Assembly (NCBI GenBank): GCA_002261195.1
Contig: MVBO01000002.1
Span: 238,639 to 302,638, forward strand
DNA: 64,000 bases
Direction: 5' to 3'
DNA from: Bifiguratus adelaidae
Lineage: Eukaryota > Mucoromycota > Endogonomycetes > Endogonales
Below the pieces are notes generated by a model. It made no database searches, was not told where the DNA came from, and saw only the letters and a program-made list of their open reading frames with translations. Within the stretch, counting starts at the first letter, position 1. Each line of letters opens with the position of its first letter. The position numbers and the translations under genes are program-made. This document shows, in pieces, positions 1-15,162 of the stretch.

Positions 1-752
1 AGGCAGTCAAAATTCGTGTACTAAAGCTAAAACCTCAAATGAATACATGTACAGTACTGTATGTCACATTCTCTTAACCTGTACTGTATTCTGCTTTTCA
101 TTTGAGTTTGCCTAACTTGAAGATTTACCGTACAACTCACTAGACAATTTCAAACAGGAACTGTGTACTGTAATTTGAGTAAAGTACAGTAACATACTGT
201 AAAATGAAATCCAAGTTGTACCAGTTTCTTAGGTGACATTTCTGCACACCACATACTGTACAGTAATTTTTGCATTGCCACTCATTGACTAAATACAATA
301 CTGTACTAATACTGTACAGGAAAAGGATATCATCAAGAGCGTTTTTGCCTGTGGTACCATAGGAAATTGCTGTACTGTTCTCAGCTTACTTTATTGGAGC
401 GTTCTGAACGTTAAATGACCTCTGTGTGATTTTGGTTGGAATACTAAACCATGCAAACTTATACAAGCAAAAAGGAGGACTTTTTGTAATTTACAGTAGT
501 AGTTATTCTTCTTTGTGTTATTTTATTTTGCAGTAGTCCTTCAACAAACTAAAGCAAATTTAATAAAAATATACTGTTCTTAAACTGTTGCATATTACCT
601 TCGCAGCGTGCAACATTGTATAATGCACAGTACAGAAGTAGTAATATTATGTTACAAGAACTACTTTACGTATAGTAACGATGCGTACGGATCGATGATG
701 AATCTGTACTGTATCCTCTTTGTTATTTTTAAACTATTGGGAGGAATCTAGC
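1..752. repeat. AT-rich flank packed with TACAGTA/TACTGTA heptamers
   Basis: No gene is visible. I count twelve copies of TACAGTA or TACTGTA here, for example at 50-61 (two overlapping as TACAGTACTGTA), 82, 166, 185, 195, 254, 259, 299, 310, 492 and 707. About 0.1 would be expected in random sequence of this length. TA-CAG-TA and TA-CTG-TA are the canonical footprints left when a Tc1-type transposon with CAG ends excises and the break is joined. An element of that type lies nearby. The footprint reading is inference; a decayed short satellite would look similar. Confidence 0.6.
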
Positions 753-890
753 TGTACCACTCTGGCAAATTTGCATGCCAGACAATGTGTGACACAGAGG
801 ATTAGTATTTAGATTCCAAAAATTCCACTAGTTGAAAAGAAATACAAACCTTCTTGTTTACTTATCTGCTAGCGACCTTGAGTCGTCACA
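753..890 (+). repeat. 5' LTR of the Ty3/gypsy fossil
   Basis: A 138-bp repeat starting TGTACCACTCTGGC and ending GTCGTCACA. It matches the 3' copy at 4097-4245 along its length, including GCATGCCAGACAATGTGTGA and the shared end CTGCTAGCGACC. It lacks the CAGTA units present in the 3' copy. Confidence 0.85.
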
Positions 891-3800
891 GCGGTAGCGT
901 CGGAGTAGGTCCACCTAGCCTCGTCCTAGTTTGCCTTGAAGCATGCCACGGTTGGTAAGAGCAAAAATCTACCGTTTAACTTGTAGTATCTGTGCGCCGA
1001 GGAAGCCCAAACTTGGTGGAGATCTCATCTCCAAACATCGTCGCTGGCCAATCGCATCACGACCTTGCAAAAATTTTGTTACAAACTCCAGGCGGAGTTT
1101 AAACCTGCCCAGAGTGAGCGGGAGGTCAGGCAGCGCTAGAGACAAACCTGAGATCCGAACTAGTATACGAATAAATTCCGGGATTTGCTGCTTCTACTTG
1201 GAAATACTGTGTTACCCCAAGATGACTGTTAGATACTTGCAAGACTTGAAGCCAGCACTGGTGCTTGAGGTGGAAAAGCCGACTGTAGAAACCTTCGACG
1301 AAGCCAGCAAGATAGTTAACCGTCTGCATTTCTACAACATAGATCGGGACGGTGGAGCGGTGTCGCGCCCTAAGTTCAACGACCGTTGGTAACTACACCT
1401 CGGAATACCTTGCCAGGTCCGGAGCCCATGGGCCGTGGTGTTTCCAATGGAGCGTTTGACACTCGTCGAACGGGAGCGTTGCCTCCATGCGGAGAAGTGG
1501 TCCACATTGCCTGACGATGCCCCAATAAAGCACTTCGATGCAAGTACCGACACGTCGCAGTTAATCACATAAAAGAAGCGCTCCACTACGAAGAACAAGA
1601 AACAAGAGTCCGACAAAGACTAGGGAAATGGCTCTGGACAGTAGGAGAGGGAACGCCTACTGTCCGCTCGACTGTTCCCGAGCTTAGTCTCGGACAGTTG
1701 CAGCAACAGAGTGCGGGGAACTTACTAGAGCTAGACGGATGGATTGGTGGTTGTACTGCACATATCTTGTTGGATTGTGGTGCATCATCAAACTCACCAA
1801 GCTTTCAGTACCAGAAGTGGAATAAACCTTGTCAAGAAACCATACTCTGTGCCTGCAACATTGGCCGACGGACATCAAAACAAAATCGAATGGGAAGCGG
1901 TATCTTGCCCAATCAAAATACGAGATTACATGGAGCGCCCGACATTCAGTATCACGAAGCTAGGCCGCTTCGACGCCAGCCTCGGAAAAGATGGCTAGAT
2001 TACTTCAACCCGAATATCGACTGGAGGAGCAACACATTGCAGTTCGACCACGGGGCACGAAGACTGCGATAGATACACCAATTACACAAACTCACACGGA
2101 AGTACGCGTGATCGAGGAAACCTCGAGAACCTTCGCCAAAACAATATCGACCTTGGAAGAAGCCGAACAAGTATTTCTGGCTTTTGTACAAGCCAGCGAA
2201 ACAATGACGAACAGTGAAAGGAGCAAACTGCAGAGTTTCAAGACTTGTTACAGGAGTATGAAGACTTGTTCCCGGATGGATAACCGCCTTCAAGGGGCGA
2301 GTTTGACCACGAGATTTTGGAATCCGGCGCATGACCGCAGTCGAGGGCCCCATACAGATGCTCCCCAAAGGAGCTAGCAGCGTTACGACAGGAACTAAAG
2401 ACACGCATCAACAAAGGATGTATTCGACGGAGCACATCCCCATGGACCGCCCCCATCTTGTTTGTAAAGAAGGACGATACACTTCGAATTTGCCACGACT
2501 ACAGAATGCTGAACAAGGTTACGATTCGCAATCATTAAATCCTTTGCCTCACATACAGACCCCTATTGGATCAGCTGGCGTCCGCCACAACATTCTCCGT
2601 TCTCGACTTATTTTCGGGTTATAACCAAGTCCGCATTCGCGAGGCAGATATTCCGAAACGGCCTTCACCACTCGATATGGCCTATTCAAATGTTTAATAA
2701 TGCCTTTCGGGTTTGCAAATCCACCTGCAATATTCCGGGCCCTATTCAACAGGATTTTTGCACCTTACCTTGCTGAATTTGTGGTGTATATTGACGATAT
2801 TTTAGTCTTCTCACGGAAGGCACAAGACCATTTGAAGCAATTGCGAACGGTGTTTGACACTCTGCGACGGGAGAAGCTATTCGCAAAACGGAGCAAATGT
2901 AAATTCTTTGCGACTCGGTGCAATACCTGGGTCACGTCATTACGAGAAACGGAGTGCAGGTCAACGCAGAAAAGACCAAGACCATTACGCAATGGCCAGT
3001 GCCGAAAGATGTCCACGAGATACGTGCTTTTCTAGGATTAGCAAACTACCACCGGCGTTACATCTGGGGCTTCGCACACATGACGAGCCCGATCTGTCAA
3101 AGAAGCAAATCATTGAATACATAACCAGCCAGTTTATTACAGCCCCTACCTATATGCGAGAAGAATTGGACCGATCACTCTTTGGACTTTGTGGTACGAT
3201 TACCGAAAGATGAAGAACGGACACGATGCAGTGTTAGTGGTGGTTGACCGCCTAAGCAAAATGGCGCACTTCGCCCCGACGACAACGAACGTATCAGCAA
3301 AGGAGACCGCCACCCTCTTTATGAACAACATCTTCCGCCTCCATGGTATGCCTAAGAGCCTTCGTTGATACACGTCAGAGAGACTGGGATGAGTATATCG
3401 CTTTGGTAGAATTTGCTTACAATTCGGCAAGGCAGGCATCCACCTTGAAGACCCCTCGAAATGGTCACTGGACAGCTCCCTTTGGTGCCAAGTGCTGTAG
3501 GACTGGACGAGTTATTGGATGTGCCGGCCGCGAAGGACGTGGTAGACACTATCCAGCAAAATATTGCAGACGCAACGGCTGCCTTGCAATAGGTGCAGGA
3601 ACGCCAGAAAAGTACGCTGACCAAAATCGCAAAGACGACGAATATGCGATAGGAGACCGCGTGCTGTTGTCTGCAGCCAATTTGCACCGCGCTACATTGG
3701 CCCTTACAAGGTCAAGGAGAAAATTTCCTCTGTCGCCTACAAACTAGACTTACCAGCGCATATGAACATTCATCCTGTGTTTCATGTGTCTCTGCTTAAT

Positions 3801-4096
3801 CCCTACTTCAGCGATCTACAGTCTGACCACACTCGACCTCCCCCTGGTTTGACAACGAATCGAAAGACTTAGAATGGGGATCGAAAGCATTGTGGGCCGT
3901 CGATGACGAGGCCGAGGACGCAACCGGCGATTACAGTATCTTGTGAAATAAAAAGGGTATCCTTCCGAGGATAATACTGTACGTAGACAGACGGCATTGC
4001 GGCATTTCTTTGATCAAGAGGCTCAAAGTGCGTCTAGCGACGTGTCAATTTGACTTGCTGTATAGTTGAGATAACGTCTTTCGAAGGAGGGGATAA

Positions 4097-4245
4097 TGTA
4101 GCACTCCGGCGAATTTGCATGCCAGACAATGTGTGACGTAGAGTATTAGTATTTTGCTTCCGGATATTTCATACAGTAGATAAAGAATCTTCCTTGTTTA
4201 CAGTATTTACAGTACAGTATCTGCTAGCGACCTCGAGTCATCACA
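4097..4245 (+). repeat. 3' LTR of the Ty3/gypsy fossil
   Basis: A 149-bp copy of the terminal repeat, directly preceded by a purine-rich tract. Near 4199-4219 it contains three CAGTA units, each directly after a TA, that the 5' copy does not have. Removing the three units leaves the two LTRs identical over that stretch except for one base. A fourth possible unit lies at 4172-4178. This suggests small CAG+TA insertions after the element arrived. Confidence 0.85.
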
Positions 4246-4608
4246 CCACAGTAGCACTCTGTCATCACTTAATTTTGTCGATAAAAATCACTGTCAGTAC
4301 AGTATATTCGCACAGAAGACTTTACAGTACTGTAGATACAGTAATTGAGAAGCCACATGATTAAGTACCAAGGCACAATAAAACCGCTGTACAGTATACA
4401 GCACTGTATCATTTGGAACAAGGGTCGCAGACTGATCTGAGTACTATCAATAATTAAATTAGGTTAGATTGGCAATTACAGTACATTACTGTACTGTAGC
4501 TCTTACTGTACATTTTCTGGCCCTAATGTACAGTGAGACTCAAGATACTGTAAAACCTCTTCTTGCCTTCCAAGAATCTCTGCATACAGAAGGAGATGGT
4601 CTACTCTA
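4246..4608. repeat. Scar-rich spacer between the two transposons
   Basis: Intergenic sequence with ten TACAGTA/TACTGTA heptamers, some overlapping, at 4298, 4323, 4328, 4337, 4390, 4477, 4487, 4492, 4504 and 4546. It ends in the TA dinucleotide that flanks the Tc1 element. No coding sequence is visible. Confidence 0.6.
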
Positions 4609-6042
4609 CAGTGGCAGCCAGAACTGTCCCAAGAGTTGCCTAATTTGGCTTTAACCAGCCATTGCGCAACAATCACTCTCAGCTTTGACCCGAGCTTCCT
4701 AATGCATGTAGCCTTATCCATTGGCTATCATTTGCTCGGTTTACAGCTTCGTAGACCTCCTTGTCTCGTCACAATTAAAGCTAGAAGACGGCCCATTCCT
4801 TGGAACACTTTTGTCCCCGACCCACCAGAAATCTTTAATCTCTATTTATTAGTACTTGGTGCGGCCACCCTTCGCTTCAATTACAGCTTGGACTCTATCA
4901 GGCATGCTAGATACTGGTTTCGCACACAAATCGGCAGGTATATTGCTCCATTCCACCTATACCCGGTCCCAAAGTTCCTTACATCCGATGCCCTTGTGTT
5001 GTACTTGGCGAGCCTTTCTTGAGATAGTCCCACAAATGTTCAATTAGATTGAGGTCTGGGGATTGCGCTGGCCACAGTAGAACGTCCAAACCCATATCAT
5101 CCATGGTATCTTGTGCTAATTTCGACGTATGTTTGGGATCATTGTCTTGCTCGAAGCTGATTTCCGAGAAATTTCGACGGCGATACCGTAAAGCCTAGGC
5201 ACATTCTCCTTCAGGATCGCAGAATTGACTTGGGCGTTCATAGTGTTCTCGATGTGAACGCAGTCGCCCGTGCCGTGGAACATAAACGAGCCCCAGATCA
5301 TGATATGTCCTCCATGTGCTTGAGCAGAGGCTTCTTCTTTTTGACGGCTGAAACGAACCCAATTGACCGCAGCGCCCGACGAACTGTAGCTGGGCTAACA
5401 GCCAGGTGATACTCTGACTCGAGGCACCGAGAAACTGCCGCCGCATTATCGTGTTCACCGCTGCAGATCAGCTTGCGTATGGTGTTAATTTCGCGGGTGC
5501 CGAGGGCCTTTGGACGCCCACCGACGTTCATTGGCGGCCCGTCAGGCAGGCTTGAGTAAACCGATGTACCGTAGACTTTGAGATACAGGTCTCGGATGCG
5601 ATCTTGCGGACAGAATAGCCTTTCTGGTGGAGCATTTTGATGTTGTTTGTGTTGGCGTTGCTGAGACCCATTGTTTGAACAAAACTGGCTGCAGGAGCGA
5701 CAGTCGGGGTGCTTCTGGGAGGCTTTGAAGCTTATATACATAGCACGTACCCTCTAGATGTTACACTAGGAACGCCATTGGCCAATAGCATGTGTGGAAG
5801 GAGTTCTCGCCTTCCCAAATTTGTCCGACGCGCAGCGACAAACTGTCCCAAGGAATTTATTGGTTTCTAGCATTGATTGTGATAGCACCAGAAAGGCAAA
5901 GAAGCTGGAACTCAGGCAGATGATAGCCAAAGGACATATCTGTCTCTGGTAGGAGTTTGGGGTCCACACTTGCTGCATGTGTTACGCAATTACCCGTCAA
6001 AGTCAAAATAGGCAATTCTTGGGATCGTTTTGACAGCCGCTG
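4609..6042 (-). mobile_element. Tc1/mariner (DD34E) DNA transposon, internally deleted
   Basis: The ends are inverted repeats of about 62 bp: the left end begins CAGTGGCAGCC and the right end, read inward, begins CAGCGGCTGTC; both then share a CCCAAGARTTGCCTA-type core. The element is flanked by TA on both sides (4607-4608 and 6043-6044), as expected for TA target duplication. On the minus strand the left part of a transposase is readable (helix-turn-helix with GRPKAL), followed by MIWGSF and then, in another frame, QDNDPKHT and NLIEHLWDYLKK. The second D and the E are 34 residues apart, the Tc1 signature. At 1434 bp the element is short for the family. Confidence 0.93.
4983..5741 (-). pseudogene. 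Tc1-type transposase, broken
   Basis: This is a plain DNA-transposon transposase remnant inside 4609-6042. The N-terminal DNA-binding half runs from about 5741 to 5299. Sequence then jumps from PLLKHMEDIS straight to MIWGSFMFHG, so roughly 80 residues are missing, including the segment that would carry the first catalytic aspartate. A frameshift follows, after which the D...E half runs to a stop near 4983. It cannot encode an active enzyme. Whether a complete relative exists elsewhere in the genome cannot be seen here. Confidence 0.85.
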
Positions 6043-6743
6043 TACTGTACAGTACCTCCAGTGCGCCCTTTACGTTGCCTTACCGTCAGGCTTGCGATAT
6101 ACAGTAGCTTCTTGCGGGTCCACGTCGGACCGCGACCTGAAAATGCGGTACCTTCAGTAGAATGTGGCTGTAATGTGGTCACGAGATATAACTCAGAAGG
6201 TCGAGCTGCATGAGCTCTTAACTGTTAGAGAATTTGATAGCGAGGTTACAGTTATTGCATAAAGTATTTGCAGAACGAAGGGCTTTGAATGTCAACGAAG
6301 AAGCAATGACATGCCCATTTCCAGTATTTCTCAGCGCATGTTACCAATGACAAACTACGTTGACGGCACTTCATACAGAGGCAGAGCCCTGAGAAATGCG
6401 CCTAAGAGGAACTGATAAGGTTTCATTTACCGGCACTTGTAGGTTTGAAAAGCGCTGAGAGACGGCGTTTGACATACCAATACATCCTACATTTGATAAG
6501 AACGACGATGCATGTGTTGAGACTATATCTTCTTTTAGAAAGCTCAAGCAACCTTCTATTTGGATGGAAATTTGTAAAGAGAAGCTTCATCATAGACATA
6601 CCCAACTGTATCTCTGTAATGCTACACAACATTTGCTCATTCTGAATTTTGATCGCCCAGCGCGACTTTATACGGATTGCTAGTTTTGGGGGGTTGGGTT
6701 CTCGAGAGGCGATGCATGGGTCTTTTATGTCTCAGCGTGAGCG
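6043..6743. other. Intergenic, scar motifs at the left edge
   Basis: The first bases after the Tc1 element read TACTGTACAGTA (6043-6054), two overlapping scar heptamers, and another lies at 6100-6106. The rest is moderately AT-rich with no gene, repeat or RNA that I recognise. The right part is presumably the promoter of the MIT-domain gene. Confidence 0.5.
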
Positions 6744-9386
6744 ATGATAGCAACGTCTACATCAAACACTATTTCTTTGGCTACAACGACGATGCCAAGT
6801 CCGCAAGCGTCAGGGAACGGCGAAGGAATACCGTCCTTGACAGCGAAAACTCAATTCAGTTCGCATGGCAAGACCGAAAGTGACGCGGCGTCATCTGGAA
6901 CCACATTGAGCCAGAGCAAGTCGAAAGCTATTCTTAAAAGGGCTCTCTCCCAAGCGCACTTGGCGGTTCTTTCAGATTCGGCCAACGACTTTGCTAGTGC
7001 AATAGCTTCGTATACCGAAGCTTTGCGTCTGCTGAGGCAAGTTCTCAATGCTGTCGAAAGAGATGAAGACAAGCGACGATTGGAGGAGATAGTAGGTTCA
7101 ACCGAGGCCATCCTGTCCATATGATGTAAACACGATTGCCTCCTTCTAGTATACCACTTACTCAGACAGAGTGCATTTGCTTAACCAAGTGCAATCGACT
7201 GCTGAAGGCGCTATGAGTCCAACGAGGAACTCAAATCACCCCGATGACAATGCGGAGACTAATCTAGACCCGGAGCCCCCGTCTCAGATCGATCACACAC
7301 AGTCCAAAATGTCGCAACCTGATACCCATCAAGAAGCGCCAGGTAGTTCAGCTGAGAATGACAAAGCTGGTAAAGATGTTATCTCTTCCGCAAGTCTCAT
7401 ACCACCCTCAGCAAAACCTCCGCCTTCTATGGAACTACCAAAAGCGCCATCAAAGCCAGACACACCATCATCGCTTCCGATTCATGAATTGGCAATATCA
7501 AAAGTATCCGCTTCTGATGTGACCAGTCCTCACAGCATAACTCCTTCGCCGGAGGCTAGACGCTCAACGAACGCTCATAGGCGTTCTGCGTCGCTTCAGA
7601 CCTCTTTCGTGGCTTCGCCAAGAAGCTTTATCAAATCTACCACTTCTACCGAATCGAACCATAGCGGACACCTAGACAAGATTCCCCCACCAGTAATACC
7701 TCTACCGTTGCCTCCACAACCTGACAAAGTAGAAGCACGCGCTGAGATCTCTGATAGCCCTGTGGATGCGCTGGAATTGATAAGCGAGCAATCTTTGAAA
7801 ATCAAGAAATGGATGGCGGCGAGCGATAATCTTGAGAAAGTCTACGCGGGCTCTTCGGACATCACGGAGATGGAGCCGACAACAATGCGATCACGAAAGC
7901 ACTTAACGACATTCGAAGATCAACGAGCGGAGCCAAAAGGGGATGACAGGGTCATTGGCATGCCTACGAAGAGTGCTTCATTGCAGACACTATCAACTCA
8001 ACAGTTAAAGCCAAACGCAGCCTCCCGCTCGGCTGACTCTACGGGCCCCTCAGCCGTAGTAGGTGGAGGGCTTATACCCCCCCCAAGACGTGCGTCAAGA
8101 TGGCACTTTGAACACAGTAGAAAGATATCTCGGCAAGCTTCACATGACGGCATACTGACGTCTTCGCTACCATCCTCCCTGTCCATGGAAGTTAATACAA
8201 ACGCCCAACACATGGAAGCCGGCAACAATGTCTCATTTCCTGATGAAGAGCCGTCAAACACGCAAGGCGACTACTTTACTAATAAACCTATGACAAGTCT
8301 AGGAAGGTCTCCACGGCTTCCCCCAAATGAGGCGGCGGATGATCCTGTTGCTGACTTAGCTGTCGGTACACCTGGCAGCATTGATATATCGCCAGGTGTC
8401 GATACCTCGGAAATTGAGGGTGGACGCATTGTCAAGGAGCATTTAATGTCGGCCAGTTATTTAGGGCTGAATAACATGCCCACAGAAGACCCCCCATACC
8501 ACCGAAATGACACCAAACAACCAGGGACTTTCAGAGAGGAATCTAACGTCACTGTGGCTCAACCATTAAACGGATTCCAGCTCATGCGTACGTTGGAAAA
8601 GTCAATGACAATTGGAGCATACTTGACGCCGAAACTTTACGTCCCAAAATCACTTTGGTATCAGTCTCATGTCAAGTTACCATTTCTCGAACCGAAGCTC
8701 CACGCTTTGCAAGTACTCACCCAGGAGCTACTCAAATGTGAGCAGCATACCGACCTCAATGATATGGCTACGATCAGCAACTACCTTGGGAATCTCGAAT
8801 CCATCACCGAAAGCGTGGCAACCGCTCTTGGCCGCAAATGTGGCATTGGAAGTGTTAAAATTGAAGAAGACACAGCGAAGAAGGAGACATCGCAAAATCG
8901 TAAAACCCAGGTGAGTTTGGTTTTGTGATGAGCCGATGGCCGGTCTATGTCGTTGACCATTTGCTCCAGTCGCGTTTGTTTTGGGGAACGAAGTTGTCCA
9001 AATCTGTAGAGAAGATCAATTTCAGTCCCGGAAATCGGACGTAGGTGATTGGGAATTGGCCGACAGGGTAACCATAACTGAACAATTGTTGCAGGGATGA
9101 CATAGTTCAACTTTACGTTGACATGCTGATCCGTCTCTTTAGATGCGCGCAAATGCTTGAAGATTGGATGCGTCACTTTTCTCAGCAACAGAGCTCTTTT
9201 ATCCATGATGAGCGCCATCCGCATCCAGTACCAGACCGGTCCATGAACCAGGCTGAGGTGATTGTAAGCAAGATATCAAGCATCGTCGACACCCTTGCGT
9301 CTGTGATAGGTGGTCTAGCCGTACGGGACTTGGCATTATTGCTAGGAAAATGGGTAAAGCGTGGAGGGGGATGGGTCGGTGATTGA
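6744..9386 (+). CDS. MIT-domain protein
   Basis: Exons 6744-7091, 7150-8910, 8970-9040 and 9095-9386 give 823 residues. An MIT (microtubule interacting and trafficking) three-helix domain lies at about residues 58-130 (AILKRALSQAHLAVL, then YTTYSDRVHLL after the first intron). The match across intron 1 supports that splice. The middle is long, low-complexity and Ser/Pro-rich. The last 200 residues are ordered and hydrophobic, with LYVPKSLWYQSHVKLP and a helical end, typical of a fungal MIT-protein family of unknown role. MIT domains usually bind ESCRT-III tails, so an endosomal or membrane-remodelling role is inferred, not shown. The start codon is the first in-frame ATG; a later ATG at PSPQ is possible. 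Confidence 0.8.
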
Positions 9387-9472
9387 TCCCGATTGTACAT
9401 TAGATAGCACGTAGATATTTGTGCAGGACACAAGATTTGTTTAATTGCTTGAAATTGCACAGCCCGTCTGTT

Positions 9473-9892
9473 ATGGCAGCGCAGACGAGTTCGACACCTA
9501 TGAAGTTGATTAAGCGATCTCAAGAGTTTTATATCGTACGTTGTCCTCCGGATACACATGTTTCCGAACAATTAGCGAACGCACAGTGGGTGACGATCTC
9601 GAAAACACTCGATGAGACTTCGGTGATCGTGCCAAGCAACCTTCGCTCAATGTTGCCAGTCAGCAAGGACGTTAAAGTTTCAGAGACTTACTACTTGCTA
9701 CAAATCGATGCCGTTATGGATTTCTCGGAGGTTGGCGTGCTAGTACGTATCGCAAGTCCGTTCAAATCGGCCGGCTTGCCCATATTTGTGGTCAGCACCT
9801 ACGACACCGACTACATTTATATCAGGAAAGGAGATTGGGATAAGGCATTGCAAGTCTTGGAGAAAGAGGGTCATCAAATTTCTTATTCATGA
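9473..9892 (+). CDS. ACT-domain (CASTOR-like) protein
   Basis: Single-exon gene of 139 residues. The sequence matches the small fungal ACT_7/CASTOR-type family: YIVRCPPD near the N-terminus, SVIVPSN, then a second half with VGVLVRIASPFKSAGLPIFVVSTYDTDY and YIRKGDWDKAL. ACT domains bind amino acids. In animals the CASTOR relatives sense arginine upstream of mTORC1; applying that here is inference. The ATG at MAAQTSS is used because the upstream in-frame residues are not family-like. It begins only 86 bp after the MIT gene stop, on the same strand. Confidence 0.8.
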   Translation: MAAQTSSTPMKLIKRSQEFYIVRCPPDTHVSEQLANAQWVTISKTLDETSVIVPSNLRSMLPVSKDVKVSETYYLLQIDAVMDFSEVGVLVRIASPFKSAGLPIFVVSTYDTDYIYIRKGDWDKALQVLEKEGHQISYS

Positions 9893-10038
9893 GTGTTCCA
9901 AAACACGCGTATAGCTGTAGACGGCGTAATGTATCCTACTGCAACGCGTATGCCGTCGTGTCCAATTATTTTCACCATTTTCGATCTTTTCTTTACTGCG
10001 CATTTTCTTGGGAGTTCAAACTTGAGAACCTTGGATAT

Positions 10039-10713
10039 ATGAGCAGGCGTACAGACGGAAGGTTTCGGCAACAGCTCTACTCGTCCGTTTCGACCGGACA
10101 TCAGACCGAATCTTCCGTCTCAAGAACGTACGCAAGCTACTGGCAAGAGCGACAACGCAAGTTGGCAGAGCAAAAGCCAGCAAAAGAAAGCGATCTGTTT
10201 CACGGCGTAGTCGCTTATGTCAACGGTACTTACCTGTTGCTATAGAGGCCACACGACAGATATTATAACATATTATTCGATAGGTTATACAGGCGAAGTT
10301 TCCGATCATTCCCTCAAGCAACAAATATGGGCACACGGCGGGGAAGTTCAGTGAGTAGCTTGGACACTTTGCGGCAAAAAGTACTCAACATCCGTTTGAC
10401 AGTTGCGCATTGTCCATGAAGAAATGTATACATCTCATCGCCTCTATGCTGAGCGGCTCCAAAATACAGAAGCGACTTCAACCGAGCAATAACCGTTTGC
10501 GCGTTGTTACATCCAGTTGGGTAACCGAGAGCGTCCGCTGCGGTAAACGGTTAGACGAGGGCCGCTTTCGGCCCATTGCCAATGAAGTGGGTTGATATGG
10601 TATTTATGGAAAGGATAACGGGCCTTAATACTGCAATGCAGACACAACAATCTCTTCGTCAGTATTTTACTGTTCGCAAATGCGACAAACAGCAACAGAG
10701 TAAATCGAATTGA
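10039..10713 (+). CDS. Small REV1-type BRCT protein with C-terminal PIP box
   Basis: Exons 10039-10225, 10284-10350, 10403-10586 and 10642-10713 give 169 residues. The sequence matches the N-terminus of DNA polymerase REV1: YWQERQRKLAEQ linker, then a BRCT domain (LFHGVVAYVNG, YTGEVSDHSLKQQIWAHGG, VVTSSWVTESVRCGKRL). The last exon adds TQQSLRQYFTVRK, a good PCNA-interacting (PIP) motif: Q148, L151, Y154, F155. The Y-family polymerase body of REV1 is absent, and only about 100 bp separate the stop from the convergent next gene, so it is not simply further along. If intron 3 is retained the protein ends at 10595 without the PIP box. It could be a truncated REV1 duplicate or a dedicated PCNA-binding BRCT adaptor. 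Confidence 0.72.
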
Positions 10714-10815
10714 AGCTCCCTCAATGCCATCTTTAATGGAATGCAAAGTATTGCGCCTAATGATTGAAGAGCTCATGGAATTGTAACGTTCCTCTCATAA
10801 CTTTATTAGCTCTTT

Positions 10816-15093
<4,278 letters not shown>

Positions 15094-15162
15094 ATAGGTG
15101 TATTGTATGATATAGCTGGCATAAAGAGGAATGAATAGCTTTGCTTCGCCACCCTTAGGAAT

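Larger units (their letters stand above)
753..4245 (+). mobile_element. Ty3/gypsy LTR retrotransposon fossil
   Basis: An old broken copy bounded by two similar terminal repeats that begin TGTA and end CACA. A purine-rich tract lies just inside the 3' repeat (about 4082-4096). Between the repeats are gag-like sequence near the left end, reverse transcriptase with the YIDDILVFSR active-site motif near 2790, and integrase-like sequence. The C-terminal stretch near 3740-3800 resembles the integrase tail of chromodomain-type Ty3 elements. The order gag, RT, integrase gives the Ty3/gypsy family. The copy carries many breaks and is certainly inactive. The two LTRs are clearly diverged, so the insertion is old. 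No convincing target-site duplication was found. Confidence 0.9.

Noticed and set aside
10600-10815. Search for the polymerase part of REV1 downstream of the BRCT gene
   Set aside because: Only about 100 bp remain before the convergent AP-1 gamma stop and no Y-family motif is present.
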